From Moritella sp. F3 (lineage in GTDB: Bacteria > Pseudomonadota > Gammaproteobacteria > Enterobacterales > Moritellaceae), in NCBI RefSeq assembly GCF_015082335.1, contig NZ_BLRL01000005.1:124001-188000 (forward strand): a stretch of 64,000 bases of DNA, in the 5' to 3' direction. A program made the translations under genes and the position numbers. The notes under the pieces were generated by a model. The model made no database searches. It saw only the letters and a program-made list of their open reading frames with translations, and was not told the origin of the DNA. How positions within the stretch are numbered: position 1 is the first letter of the stretch; each line of letters opens with the position of its first letter. Shown here piece by piece: positions 46,046-55,473 of this stretch.

Positions 46046-46249
46046 ATGATCACAGCACTATATATTAAAACAACAAATGCACTATATGACTTCAAAAACG
46101 ATCAACGTGGTGTAACTGCAATTGAATACGCAATCATTGGTGTCGCTATGTCAGCGATCGTGCTTGCTGTATTTAATACGAGCCTAAAAGATGCGTTAAC
46201 AGCCGCTATGACGACGATTACGACTAACATTGGTGCGGCTGGTAAGTAG
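46046..46249 (+). CDS. flp: Flp type IVb pilin
   Basis: The 67-residue major subunit of the Tad pilus. A leader of 22 residues ends in DQRG and is followed by VTAIEYAIIGVAMSAIVLAV: cleavage after G22 leaves the +5 glutamate and the adjacent tyrosine that define Flp pilins. The ribosome site is AAGGGAAG. It is the first gene of a thirteen-gene Tad locus, and only one flp copy is present. Mature subunits polymerise into thin bundles used for surface attachment. Confidence 0.93.
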   Translation: MITALYIKTTNALYDFKNDQRGVTAIEYAIIGVAMSAIVLAVFNTSLKDALTAAMTTITTNIGAAGK

Positions 46250-46250
46250 T

Positions 46251-46685
46251 TTGTATTTACAAGCTTTGGGATGGCTAATTATAGCCATCTTGTCTTGTTT
46301 TATTTGTTACCAGGATATTAAAGTGCGGAAAGTCCGCAATGATATTGTGATGGTCTTAGCGGTCGTCACCTGTTCTTTGATGACATTGACGGGTAATTAT
46401 ACTGCGGTTTATGTCTGTCTTGGTATCTTTTTGGTCGGCTTACTGTTAACTCAAGTTAATGTTATTGCAGCAGGCGATATTAAGTTATTGATGGCTTTTT
46501 CTTTAGCGATAAAGCCCGATTTAATATTACTTACATTTGTTGTGATTGGATTTACTGGTGGCTTGTTAGCTGTTGTTTATTACCTTTCTATCCGCATGAA
46601 TAAATTATCGAAACAAGATAACGGGATCCCATATGCGCTTCCAATTTGTTTTTCCGGTGTTCTTGCAATAGCCGCATCTCTGTAG
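46251..46685 (+). CDS. tadV: TadV prepilin peptidase
   Basis: A short (about 144-residue) inner-membrane aspartic protease of the CpaA/TadV group. It has four to five hydrophobic segments and the two catalytic aspartate sites, CYQDIKVRKVRND near residue 22 and AAGDIKLLMAF (GD motif). It cuts the leaders of Flp, TadE and TadF. No ATG lies in the right place: I propose TTG at 46251, directly after the flp stop; the frame is also open from a TTG at 46230 inside flp. The start remains uncertain. Confidence 0.8.
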   Translation: MYLQALGWLIIAILSCFICYQDIKVRKVRNDIVMVLAVVTCSLMTLTGNYTAVYVCLGIFLVGLLLTQVNVIAAGDIKLLMAFSLAIKPDLILLTFVVIGFTGGLLAVVYYLSIRMNKLSKQDNGIPYALPICFSGVLAIAASL

Positions 46686-46692
46686 GTTTTAT

Positions 46693-47496
46693 ATGAAAAC
46701 AAAATTAATAATAGCGATTGCAACACTTGCGATTGTTATTGGTTTGTATGGGTTATTAACAGAGGTTCCAGCGGCCACTGCAACTCAAGTAACAGAAACT
46801 GTTGCTGAAGAGAACAAAATTAAAGTGTTGTTTGTGCGTAATGACGTTAAACGTGGGCAACTTGTTGAACGTTCAGATTTTAGTATCCGCCAGTTATCTG
46901 AAAGTGAAGCAAATGCATTAGGTATTGCCGACGACTCCAACATAAATTTTGATGAAGGTAGTGTTTACAACCGCGCGTTAACAGTAGAGTCGGCTGTATT
47001 TTCTGAATATATTACAGCCACTAATGACCCTGAATATGTAGAGTTAGTACTCGCTGAAAATAGAGTTCCTTTTGCTATTAAAGTTGACCCAGACGTTATT
47101 ATTGGCGGTGTTATCGGTCATGGCAGTTATGTTGATGTGCTTGCGCTAGCGAGTGGTGGCAGCAAGATATCGTTTAATAGTGATGAACTATCTCAACCGC
47201 AATTTAAATCAATATCTGTTTCGCCTGTGCTAATCGGGGTTAAGGTATTGAAAATTCAGCAAAGTGCGATATCCGGTGGCCAAAATAACAACGACGTTAC
47301 TGCAACGGTATTAGTGTTAGAGCTTACGCGTAAACAAGTTGCAAAGTTGACTGTTGCAAAGCGTATTGCTGATTTAGAAGTGCATAAATCTATTGGTCGT
47401 TATAAAGCCGCTGATTTAACTGCAGATGCCGGTGATGTATTAGCTGACTATAAAGCGATTAAAGAGTTTCGCGCGAATGAAATTAGTATTAACTAG
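46693..47496 (+). CDS. rcpC: Flp pilus assembly protein CpaB/RcpC
   Basis: A 267-residue periplasmic protein anchored by an N-terminal helix (KLIIAIATLAIVIGLYGLL). The SAF domain follows (VLFVRNDVKRGQLVERSDFSIRQL) and then the RcpC/CpaB domain (IKVDPDVIIGGVIGHGSYVDVLAL). In Tad systems it works with the secretin and may bind peptidoglycan or hold the outer-membrane channel. It lies seven bases after tadV and eight before rcpA, within the operon. Confidence 0.87.
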   Translation: MKTKLIIAIATLAIVIGLYGLLTEVPAATATQVTETVAEENKIKVLFVRNDVKRGQLVERSDFSIRQLSESEANALGIADDSNINFDEGSVYNRALTVESAVFSEYITATNDPEYVELVLAENRVPFAIKVDPDVIIGGVIGHGSYVDVLALASGGSKISFNSDELSQPQFKSISVSPVLIGVKVLKIQQSAISGGQNNNDVTATVLVLELTRKQVAKLTVAKRIADLEVHKSIGRYKAADLTADAGDVLADYKAIKEFRANEISIN

Positions 47497-47504
47497 GGAA
47501 GAAT

Positions 47505-48839
47505 ATGTGGTATTTCAGGAAAATAGCTGTCGTGATGCTTATATTGGTATCTTGTATCAATACAGCGTTAGCACAACAAATAGTTAACCTTTCAGAAGGC
47601 GAAGCGAAAACAATTAAATCAACTCAACAGATTGCATCGGTGTTTATTGCTGACCCTGAAATTGCCGATTATCAGGTGATTGATGCCAATAAAGTGGTTG
47701 TTTTTGGTAAGAAAATTGGTAGTACGTCGATTATTGTTTTTGATGAGAATGGCGATACGATTACCAATAATAAATTAGTGATTAATAAAAGCTTGGTGCA
47801 TATACAACAGCAAATTCAACTGAAATACCCGAATGCAGATGTGACAATATATAACGTGGGTGACCAAGTTGTGTTGAGCGGTATCGTTTCTACAGAGCAA
47901 GAGAAGGATGATATCAATATCATTGTTGGTGAGTTGCTCAATAAAAAGTCAGGCGATTATATTATTGAGTGGGAAAGTGCTAGCAGTGACACTAAATATG
48001 AAATGGAGTTTATGAAGCGTCGTCATTTTGCTGGCATCGTGAATAATATTGAAGTCGCTGCAGTCAAGCAGGTTAATGTGAAGCTTTCAATTGCTGAAGT
48101 ATCACACTCATTCTTAGAGAATTTTGGTATTGAATATAGTTCGATAGGTCAAACCGCAGGCACATTTGTGAACTTAGTGACAAAATTTAGTGCCAGTGAT
48201 ATTACATCTGTTATCACTGCAATTGCCGATGATTCAGTAGGCCAAATCCTAGCAGAACCTAATTTATCTGTTATTTCAGGCGAAAGTGCAAGTTTCCTTG
48301 TCGGTGGCGAATTACCCGTTGTTACTGTTGTCGATGGCACCACTAATGTGCTCTACAAAGAGTATGGCGTACGTTTATCTTTAATGGCCAAAGTATTACG
48401 AGATGACAAAATAATCCTCTCTTTAAGCCCTGAAGTCAGTACGTTAGATAATCAATACAGCAGCGGCACATATAACCTCCCGGCATTAAAGACCCGTCGC
48501 GCCAGAACCACTGTGGAATTAGGCGATGGTCAAAGTTTTGTTCTAGCGGGCTTGTTGAACACTGAAGATATTGAGTCAATTAAAAAAATTCCGTTTTTTG
48601 GCGATATTCCACTTTTAGGTGCGTTATTTCGTAGCTCTGGTACTCAGCGTAATAAGACAGAGTTAATTATTGTAGCAACGGTAAACTTAGTTAAGCCGAT
48701 CCATGCATCTCAAGTGCAGATACCTACGATGGAAAAAACCACTACTTTGCAGCGTTACTTTGCCATTGATCGGAGTTATGAGAAAGCAAGTGAGCGCTGG
48801 GCAAATGAAGTATTAGCCACTGGAGGATTCAAAAAATGA
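47505..48839 (+). CDS. rcpA: Tad outer-membrane secretin RcpA/CpaC
   Basis: A 444-residue secretin. A signal peptide ends at about ALAQ, and an N-terminal pilus-specific domain (VNLSEGEAKTIKSTQQIASVFIADPEIADY) and a BON-like segment follow. The secretin core has LSVISGESASFLVGGELPV, YKEYGVRLSLMAKVLRDDKIILSLSPEVS and the C-terminal GDIPLLGALFRS. It forms the ring through which the Flp pilus leaves the cell. It overlaps the following gene by four bases. Confidence 0.92.
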   Translation: MWYFRKIAVVMLILVSCINTALAQQIVNLSEGEAKTIKSTQQIASVFIADPEIADYQVIDANKVVVFGKKIGSTSIIVFDENGDTITNNKLVINKSLVHIQQQIQLKYPNADVTIYNVGDQVVLSGIVSTEQEKDDINIIVGELLNKKSGDYIIEWESASSDTKYEMEFMKRRHFAGIVNNIEVAAVKQVNVKLSIAEVSHSFLENFGIEYSSIGQTAGTFVNLVTKFSASDITSVITAIADDSVGQILAEPNLSVISGESASFLVGGELPVVTVVDGTTNVLYKEYGVRLSLMAKVLRDDKIILSLSPEVSTLDNQYSSGTYNLPALKTRRARTTVELGDGQSFVLAGLLNTEDIESIKKIPFFGDIPLLGALFRSSGTQRNKTELIIVATVNLVKPIHASQVQIPTMEKTTTLQRYFAIDRSYEKASERWANEVLATGGFKK

Positions 48840-49372
48840 TCTCGTTTTCAAGATTACAACGCTATTTCATATTATGTGTACTCGCATTAATACTCACCGC
48901 ATGTGCAGAGCATGTCGCTGAGCGCCGAGGCACCCAAGTCGATGTCGTTCCTGTGATTTATTCATTAAGTTTAAAAATAGCACCAGAACAAAAAGAAAGT
49001 GCTGAAAAAGAGTTGGATCTATTTTTACAAGAGAATAACAGCATTGTATTAACTCAAAATATGGAGCTTATTTGGTATTCGGAGGCTGGTGAAAGTTTGG
49101 CTAATAATACGTATAAAAAATTACTAAAAAAAGGTGTGAGTGACAAAAATATCAAATTTATTCAGGGTGGTCGTCGTGATGTTAACCGGTTTGATTATGA
49201 GATTAACCTTATCGTTCATAAAGTACTTTTGCAAGTGTGTCAAAACCCTAAAGTCACTCATTATGGTCGTCCTGGTGATGGTTGTTATACAGAAAGTGCG
49301 CGTTGGCAATCCATGGTTAATCCAGAGAATATGCTAAATAGATCTACTGATGCTGAATACACTAATCGATAA
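48836..49372 (+). CDS. rcpB: Tad lipoprotein RcpB/CpaD-like
   Basis: A 178-residue lipoprotein: the signal sequence ends in the lipobox LTAC (about residues 18-21), and the mature protein has IYSLSLKIAPEQKESAEKELDLFLQE and a late Cys pair (LLQVCQNP, GDGCYTESARWQSMVNPENM). The position between secretin and tadZ matches rcpB in the Aggregatibacter-type tad locus; the sequence also recalls CpaD. It probably stabilises or gates the secretin at the outer membrane. Identification is mainly by position. Confidence 0.75.
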   Translation: MISFSRLQRYFILCVLALILTACAEHVAERRGTQVDVVPVIYSLSLKIAPEQKESAEKELDLFLQENNSIVLTQNMELIWYSEAGESLANNTYKKLLKKGVSDKNIKFIQGGRRDVNRFDYEINLIVHKVLLQVCQNPKVTHYGRPGDGCYTESARWQSMVNPENMLNRSTDAEYTNR

Positions 49373-49379
49373 GCGGGAA

Positions 49380-50612
49380 ATGATGTTTAATTTAGTCGAT
49401 CGTTTAAAAAAAGAAAAATCAATCAAAGTTAAAGAAGAGCATTTAACTTCGGTATTATTCTATCAAACACAAGCTTGTCATGAGCTTGTGATTGAAGCAT
49501 TTAGATTTGAAGGTATATCCGCGCCAGTTATTTTAGAAAATAGTGATAAGAATATTGAAACTCACGTACGTGAATCAAGTATCGAAATTGTGCTCGTTGA
49601 GCTTAATAACAGTCAAAATGTAAGTAAAGACATGGAATTGATTAGTCATTTATTACCAAATGATGCGTCGGTGATTGTGATTGGTAGTGAGGATGCTATC
49701 TCGACAATTCGTAATCTCAAAGCCATGGGATATTACTATCTGTTCTGGCCAATCACTAAGCAAGAGTTGATCGATTTCATTCGTAACGTGAATGAGAATC
49801 GCAAACGAAATAGCGGTTTAGGTCAGAATCGAGTAGCAAAGAAAATTGCGATATGGGGTTCTAAAGGTGGCGTTGGTACATCGATGTTAACAGCTGAAAT
49901 CGCATTTCAGCTGACAACTAATAAGAAGAGTACCTGTCTAGTCGTTGATCACAATTTTAGTGGCGGTAACATGGATATTCTCATGGGACTGCAGAAGTTT
50001 GAAAAACGTCTTGTGCAACGTGGTTCGTTATCCGGCACTTTAGATGTTGCTTTTGCGATGAGTATGACTAAAAAGGTCAACAATATGTTGTCATTACTTG
50101 CGTTAGACTCTGATGATTTGAATGAATTAGAGTTAAAAGAATACATTATCACTTTAAATAATGAGCTGGAAAAACAACAAAACTTCATTATTGAAGACTT
50201 ATCTAGATCTGCAAATAGTAAGCAGGATTTACGCAATGTTGCACAAAATAGTGATGCGATGGTATTGGTTATTGAGCCAACAGTAGCCAGTGTTCGCGAA
50301 GCTGCAAAAGTGAAAGCACAATTTACTAGTGAAAAATCATCTGCGCGATTTTTTATCGTATTGAACTATACGATGATTGAGAAAAACGCAACCGTGACGC
50401 CCGAAGAAGTAGAGAAGTTTTTACGCCAACCAATAGACATTATTTGCCCATTTGAGCCAAATTCTGATGCTATCACACTCGAAGGTAAACATCTTTTTCA
50501 GCAAAAAAATGAAATTGCGAAAAGTTTACGCCGTCTCGTGTCTTTGCTTATTGGCGAAGCATTAGAAAGTGATAAATCGAGCTTCTTTAAGCGATTAAAA
50601 AAGCGAGCTTAG
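49380..50612 (+). CDS. tadZ: TadZ/CpaE ATPase-like localisation protein
   Basis: A roughly 410-residue protein with an atypical receiver domain (residues 20-140) followed by a ParA/MinD-type domain whose deviant Walker A reads WGSKGGVGTSML. The expected threonine pair at the end of the P loop is TS. TadZ directs the Tad machine to the cell pole and recruits TadA. I chose the ATG at 49380, behind GCGGGA, over 49350, which would overlap rcpB. Two bases separate it from tadA. Confidence 0.87.
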   Translation: MMFNLVDRLKKEKSIKVKEEHLTSVLFYQTQACHELVIEAFRFEGISAPVILENSDKNIETHVRESSIEIVLVELNNSQNVSKDMELISHLLPNDASVIVIGSEDAISTIRNLKAMGYYYLFWPITKQELIDFIRNVNENRKRNSGLGQNRVAKKIAIWGSKGGVGTSMLTAEIAFQLTTNKKSTCLVVDHNFSGGNMDILMGLQKFEKRLVQRGSLSGTLDVAFAMSMTKKVNNMLSLLALDSDDLNELELKEYIITLNNELEKQQNFIIEDLSRSANSKQDLRNVAQNSDAMVLVIEPTVASVREAAKVKAQFTSEKSSARFFIVLNYTMIEKNATVTPEEVEKFLRQPIDIICPFEPNSDAITLEGKHLFQQKNEIAKSLRRLVSLLIGEALESDKSSFFKRLKKRA

Positions 50613-50613
50613 T

Positions 50614-51897
50614 ATGATTAATGCAAAATCCATTTATGTACAAATACGCACACTTATTTTTGATGCTTTAGAACCTGAGGTGGTCAATACCCTCGATCGC
50701 CAGCAGCTGAGTGCTCAGATCCGTGGCGCGGTCGATTTACTTGTTGAACGAGATGGACTTAGCGTTCCTAGTGTTATGCGCGATGATTTTGTTAAAAATC
50801 TGGTCGACGAGTTACTTGGTCTTGGGCCTTTACAAAGTTTGATGGATGATGACAGCATTAGTGACATTATGATTAATGGTCACGAGAACGTGTTCATTGA
50901 ACGAGCGGGTATTGTTGAACAAGCGTCGATCAATTTCATTGACGAAGAACAGTTATTGCAAATCGTAAAACGCATTGCGGCTCGTGTCGGTCGTCGTGTC
51001 GATAACTCGCAGCCTACTTGCGATGCGCGCTTAGAAGATGGTAGCCGCATCAATATCGTTATTCCACCTGTTGCGCTTGATGGTACCTGCATTTCCATCC
51101 GTAAATTTAAAAAGCGAAGTATTGATTTTGATAAGTTAGTTGAATTTGGTGCGATGAGTCCTGAGATGTCAAAAATGCTTATGATTGCATCGCGCTGCCG
51201 TTTGAATATTATCATTTCTGGCGGTACAGGCTCGGGTAAAACCACCATGCTTAATGCACTTTCGCAATTTATATCTCAGCGTGAGCGTATTATTACTATC
51301 GAAGATGCTGCTGAGTTACGTTTATTACAACCTCACGTTGTACGTTTGGAAACGCAAAAAGCTGGTATTGAAGGCAACGGTGAGATGAACCAGAGAGACC
51401 TCGTTATTAACTCACTGCGTATGCGGCCGGACCGTATTGTCGTTGGTGAGTGTCGTGGTCCTGAAGCTTTTGAAATGTTGCAGGCCATGAATACGGGCCA
51501 TGATGGATCCATGTCTACATTGCATGCAAACACACCTCGTGATGCTATAGCCAGAGTCGAGGCGATGGTGATGATGGCGGCAAATAATCTACCGTTAGAA
51601 GCGATTCGTCAGACTATTGTGAGCGCGGTCGATATAATCATTCAAATTAGTCGCTTGCATGATGGTTCACGAAAAGTGATGAGTATTACAGAGGTGATCG
51701 GTGTTGAAGGCAGCAATGTTGTATTGGAAGAAATATTTTGTTTTCAGCCAACGCATGATGGTGCTAACAAAGGTAAAGTGCAGGGTAATTTTATTACTTC
51801 AGGTCTAATGCAACGTTCGGTATTGGTAGAGAAAGCGAAATTCTTTGGATTAGAAAATGAGTTAAAAGCAGTCTTTACAGCGCAAGGAGTTAATTAA
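50614..51897 (+). CDS. tadA: TadA/CpaF secretion ATPase
   Basis: A 427-residue hexameric ATPase of the type II/IV secretion superfamily that powers pilus extension (and possibly retraction). Visible motifs: LLGLGPLQSLMDDDSISDIMING, Walker A IISGGTGSGKTTML, Asp box ITIEDAAELRLLQPHVVRLE, Walker B region RMRPDRIVVGECRGPEAFEML, and His box GSMSTLHANTPRDAIARVE. It is cytoplasmic and docks to TadB/TadC. Its stop overlaps the tadB ATG by one base. Confidence 0.95.
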   Translation: MINAKSIYVQIRTLIFDALEPEVVNTLDRQQLSAQIRGAVDLLVERDGLSVPSVMRDDFVKNLVDELLGLGPLQSLMDDDSISDIMINGHENVFIERAGIVEQASINFIDEEQLLQIVKRIAARVGRRVDNSQPTCDARLEDGSRINIVIPPVALDGTCISIRKFKKRSIDFDKLVEFGAMSPEMSKMLMIASRCRLNIIISGGTGSGKTTMLNALSQFISQRERIITIEDAAELRLLQPHVVRLETQKAGIEGNGEMNQRDLVINSLRMRPDRIVVGECRGPEAFEMLQAMNTGHDGSMSTLHANTPRDAIARVEAMVMMAANNLPLEAIRQTIVSAVDIIIQISRLHDGSRKVMSITEVIGVEGSNVVLEEIFCFQPTHDGANKGKVQGNFITSGLMQRSVLVEKAKFFGLENELKAVFTAQGVN

Positions 51898-52814
51898 TGT
51901 ATTTCTTAGCATTAATTATTGGTGGCTTGTTGCTGTTGTTGCTATTTTTACCGAAAAAAAAGCAGCAGCATAACTACTTGGATATGAGTAATAATACAGT
52001 CTTTGTTGATACTATTTATGAAGACCAGCAAGCTGTAAATCTAGCCACGCTTTCTGATCAAACGTGGAGTCAAAAAATATCTAAATTATGGTCTAATTGC
52101 CAGCGGCAATTAGGGTCATTAGCACTGGCTAAAGTGATGTTATTTGCGTTTATTCTAGCAATCCTTGCAATGCAGATTAACAGCAGTTTTCTTCGTGTGT
52201 CTTTACCCTTTGTCATTGCTTGCATCGAAATATTTGGTTTTATATTTGCGTATTTTTGGTTACAACGCCGAGAGAAAAAACAATTTGAAGAGGCCTTCCC
52301 TGAAGCATTGAATATGTTGACCAGTGCTGTTAGCTCGGGTGAAAGTATCATGCACGCTATCATTTTTGTAGGTTCAGCGCTTGATGGGGAAGTGGGTAAA
52401 GAATTTAAATTAATGGGAGACCGATTGCGACTCGGTGATTCACCTGACTCGGTATTTAAAAAGTCTTGTAATCGTTTTCCTTATCCAGCATTTCAATTTT
52501 TTGTTATCACCTTAAGGGCTAACATGCGCCGTGGTGGTCAATTAAAAGAGATCATGACCCGTCTTAACCGTCTGATGTTTGATGCTCGCGCAATTGAAAA
52601 AAAGAAGTTTGCATTAACATCTGAAGCCCGGGCTTCGGCCAAAATTGTGGGCTCAATTCCATTTGTTTTTTTATTTTTACTGCAATACCTTAGCCCTGAA
52701 AACTTTGAATTTGTGATGTTTCATCCTTCTGGTCGACCGATTTTATATTACGTGTTAATCAGTGAGGCGATCGGTATTTTTATCATCTGGACTTTGATGA
52801 AGGGAGTTAAGTAA
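51897..52814 (+). CDS. tadB: TadB inner-membrane platform protein
   Basis: A 305-residue membrane protein with an N-terminal helix (FLALIIGGLLLLLLFLP), a helix pair near 75-120 and a final helix pair, around a type II secretion F domain (FEEAFPEALNMLTSAVSSGESIMHAI, then SPDSVFKKSCNRFPYPAFQFFVITLRANMRRGGQL). It forms the inner-membrane platform with TadC for the TadA motor. It lies in frame with its partners, two bases before tadC. Confidence 0.92.
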   Translation: MYFLALIIGGLLLLLLFLPKKKQQHNYLDMSNNTVFVDTIYEDQQAVNLATLSDQTWSQKISKLWSNCQRQLGSLALAKVMLFAFILAILAMQINSSFLRVSLPFVIACIEIFGFIFAYFWLQRREKKQFEEAFPEALNMLTSAVSSGESIMHAIIFVGSALDGEVGKEFKLMGDRLRLGDSPDSVFKKSCNRFPYPAFQFFVITLRANMRRGGQLKEIMTRLNRLMFDARAIEKKKFALTSEARASAKIVGSIPFVFLFLLQYLSPENFEFVMFHPSGRPILYYVLISEAIGIFIIWTLMKGVK

Positions 52815-52816
52815 TT

Positions 52817-53707
52817 ATGTATATTTGGACTCCTGAATGGACAGTCTTACTTCGTTTTCTACTGATAGGTATAGGGATTGTGCTGTTGTTATGGGTCCTT
52901 TTAAAGAATGTTAAACGCCAATCTTATTTCGATCGATTCGCTGTTGATGCACAAGAAAAAATTGAATCGAAAGGCGTTTTTGAGCATTTTTTCGAGCTAT
53001 TATCTAATGCATTTTCTAGTAATCAGGATGAGATAAAAACGAAATTTATTGCTGCGGGTTTTTATCAGTTTAAATACGCATCATTATTTATGTCTGTTAA
53101 GTACTTTATATTATTTGGGGGGGGCATGGGTCTGTATTTTCTAAGTGATAGTATGGAGTTTGAAAGTGTGAATTTGATTGCCATTATTGCCTGTTGGTTA
53201 GTACTTATTATCATTTTACCTGATGCGTTCTTAAATTTAAGAGCAAAACAATTAACTGAAAAAATATCGAATAAACTGCCGTATCTATTAGATCTCATGG
53301 CGGTATGTGTACAGACGGGTATGACTATTGAATCAGCTATGAGCTATTTGAGTAAAGAGATGACAGGCTTTGATAAAGATCTGACAAATGTCTTAGTTAA
53401 AACTAACGACAGAGCACGGATCGTTGGACTCGCAATGGCTTTAGATGAACTGTATTTACGTGTTCCCTCAAATGAAATGCGCAGTTTTGTGATGACTTTA
53501 AAACAGAGTTTGCAGTTTGGGAGTTCAATTTCCCAGGTACTAACAACACTTTCTGGTGATATTCGCCAAGTTCAAATGCTCGGTCTAGAAGAAAAAATAG
53601 GAAAATTAGCGGCAAAAATGTCAATTCCTTTGATTGTTTTCATTATGGTGCCAGTTGTTATCTTGATTGCTGCACCAGGTATCATGAGGATGATGGTTAA
53701 TGTATAA
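52817..53707 (+). CDS. tadC: TadC inner-membrane platform protein
   Basis: A 296-residue paralogue of TadB with the F domain YLLDLMAVCVQTGMTIESAMSYLSKEM and ELYLRVPSNEMRSFVMTLKQSLQFGSSISQVL, and membrane helices near 15-30, 90-140 and 265-290. It acts with TadB as the platform beneath the pilus. It overlaps the tadD gene by eight bases. Confidence 0.92.
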   Translation: MYIWTPEWTVLLRFLLIGIGIVLLLWVLLKNVKRQSYFDRFAVDAQEKIESKGVFEHFFELLSNAFSSNQDEIKTKFIAAGFYQFKYASLFMSVKYFILFGGGMGLYFLSDSMEFESVNLIAIIACWLVLIIILPDAFLNLRAKQLTEKISNKLPYLLDLMAVCVQTGMTIESAMSYLSKEMTGFDKDLTNVLVKTNDRARIVGLAMALDELYLRVPSNEMRSFVMTLKQSLQFGSSISQVLTTLSGDIRQVQMLGLEEKIGKLAAKMSIPLIVFIMVPVVILIAAPGIMRMMVNV

Positions 53708-54446
53708 AAATTACCTATTACTCGTGTTTTTGTTGCTATCTGGTTGTCAGAGCAATCAGCTGCAATCATTTGAAAGTCAAGAAATTATTTTAGTTAAAAT
53801 TAATGATTATAAACAGCTTATACCATTGTATAAACAACAGCTTAGCCGTGAGGACAATAATGAAATACGCTTAAAGCTTGCTGATACGTATCTTAAGTCG
53901 GGAGATCCTGAATCGACATTATTTACCCTTCAGCCCTTAACTGCTCCCGTAAAACCTACAGCGCAAGGTAGGGAGCATGTTCAAGCATTGATGTTACAAG
54001 CTTATGCCCAATATGAATTAGGTACTCTTGATACGGCTCTGAACAGTGCGTTAGCGGCAAATGAAATTCAAGTAAACGAGCCTGAGAATGAAAATCTGTT
54101 AGGTATGATTTACGTTAGTCAACATAGCTATATTCAGGCTCGTCACTTCTTTAATTTAGCCCGCAGTCATTTTTATGATGATATAACAATTCAAAATAAC
54201 TTAGCTGTATTGGATATTATTGAGGGTAAATATGAGCAATCAATTCAACGTTTATTACTCTTGCAAAAAAGTAGCGTAGCAGATCCACAGGTTACAGCGA
54301 ACCTACTACTTGCTATGGCGAAATTAAACAATTTTAGCTACGTAAGATCCGTGCTTACGCCAAAGTATTCTGATGCTGAAATCCTTGACATGTACCAAAT
54401 ATTACGCGATTTAAAACCAGCAATGCAGCAGGTGAATGATGCCTAA
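53700..54446 (+). CDS. tadD: TadD TPR lipoprotein (pilotin-like)
   Basis: A 248-residue lipoprotein with lipobox LSGC at about residues 13-16 and tetratricopeptide helices (RLKLADTYLKSGDPESTLFTL, ALMLQAYAQYELGTLDTAL, NLLGMIYVSQHSYIQARHFF, NLAVLDIIEGKYEQSIQRL). In Tad systems TadD acts like a pilotin for the secretin. It overlaps both tadC and tadE at its ends. Confidence 0.88.
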   Translation: MYKNYLLLVFLLLSGCQSNQLQSFESQEIILVKINDYKQLIPLYKQQLSREDNNEIRLKLADTYLKSGDPESTLFTLQPLTAPVKPTAQGREHVQALMLQAYAQYELGTLDTALNSALAANEIQVNEPENENLLGMIYVSQHSYIQARHFFNLARSHFYDDITIQNNLAVLDIIEGKYEQSIQRLLLLQKSSVADPQVTANLLLAMAKLNNFSYVRSVLTPKYSDAEILDMYQILRDLKPAMQQVNDA

Positions 54447-54951
54447 TTACAGAACAATGACTCATCGACCAAGCAAGCAGAAGGGGGTCGCCAGTATCGA
54501 GTTTGCTGTCGGATTTTTTGCATTTTGGTTGATGTGTATGGCCTGGGTCGAAATGAGTTATATGTCTTATGTTTCTGCTGTGGGCGACATCGCTATTTCT
54601 GAGGCGGCGCGCAATGCTAAATTGCAAGATGAAAATTATATGTCCGCGTTTAAAAAGCAGTTACACAGTGGCGAATCAGTTTGGGCCAATATGATCGATA
54701 TTGATGATTTTCGATTAAGTATTCAATATCTTGAATCGATGGATGATTTAACAAAGCAAACGGAGCCTTGTTTGGCTACGGCGGATAATCCAACGCAAGA
54801 GTGTGGTGATGAAGTAGATAGTGCGATTGCCATTTATCGAATCGATTATGACTTTAATTCTATGTTTACTTATTTTATCGATGAAACAAGTGTGTTCTCT
54901 CGGGAAGTGATAGTGATCCAGGAGTACCAGCGTGATACGTTCAGCAATTAA
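54436..54951 (+). CDS. tadE: TadE pseudopilin
   Basis: A 171-residue minor pilin-like protein. The basic leader ends in KQKG and is followed by VASIEFAVGFFAFWLMCMAW, so TadV can cut it and the +5 Glu is kept. The periplasmic part has a cysteine pair (TEPCLATADN, TQECGDEVD). It overlaps tadD and tadF. It probably helps start or prime Flp pilus assembly. Confidence 0.88.
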   Translation: MMPNYRTMTHRPSKQKGVASIEFAVGFFAFWLMCMAWVEMSYMSYVSAVGDIAISEAARNAKLQDENYMSAFKKQLHSGESVWANMIDIDDFRLSIQYLESMDDLTKQTEPCLATADNPTQECGDEVDSAIAIYRIDYDFNSMFTYFIDETSVFSREVIVIQEYQRDTFSN

Positions 54952-55471
54952 TCAACGAGGTAACTTTACCATTGAGTTTGCTTTAATAGGCGTGATCTTT
55001 AGCCTGTTGTTAGTATTTAGTGGCGATGTGATCATTAAGCTTTCTGTAAAAGGAAAATTAGACCGCTTATCCTTTTCGCTGGCTAATGTATTAAAAGAGC
55101 GCACTCAGTTATTTGATGAGGACTATCAAATAACGAGTTCGGAAGCTAAATCAATTAACGAAATTGCGAGAAACTCTCTGCGTCGAACTCTAATGACATA
55201 TGAAAATGAGCGGTTTGGTGTTCTGGTTGAAGAGCTCACTTTTGCTGATATAGGTACGCCTAACATTTTAAAATCATTTTCTTATGAAGGTGGCTGCGTT
55301 GTTACAAATACACTTGCTGAATTGGAGTATCTTTCGGTGATCACCTCATGGGATCGGCAGGCTAGTTTATATCGCGTTACTGCCTGTTATGAAACTGATA
55401 ATTGGAGCGGTGAATTGCTCGGTGAAGAGTTTACTACTGTGAGCTCATCGTCTGTGATAATAGGTAGATAA
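54932..55471 (+). CDS. tadF: TadF pseudopilin
   Basis: A 179-residue pseudopilin: leader INQRG, then NFTIEFALIGVIFSLLLVFSGD with +5 Glu, and a periplasmic domain with two cysteines (EGGCVVTN, RVTACYETD). It overlaps tadE by 20 bases and ends two bases before tadG. Role as for TadE. Confidence 0.87.
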   Translation: MIRSAINQRGNFTIEFALIGVIFSLLLVFSGDVIIKLSVKGKLDRLSFSLANVLKERTQLFDEDYQITSSEAKSINEIARNSLRRTLMTYENERFGVLVEELTFADIGTPNILKSFSYEGGCVVTNTLAELEYLSVITSWDRQASLYRVTACYETDNWSGELLGEEFTTVSSSSVIIGR

Positions 55472-55473
55472 AG

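Noticed and set aside
50880-51248. 122-codon ORF opposite tadA
   Set aside because: Antisense to the conserved ATPase core.
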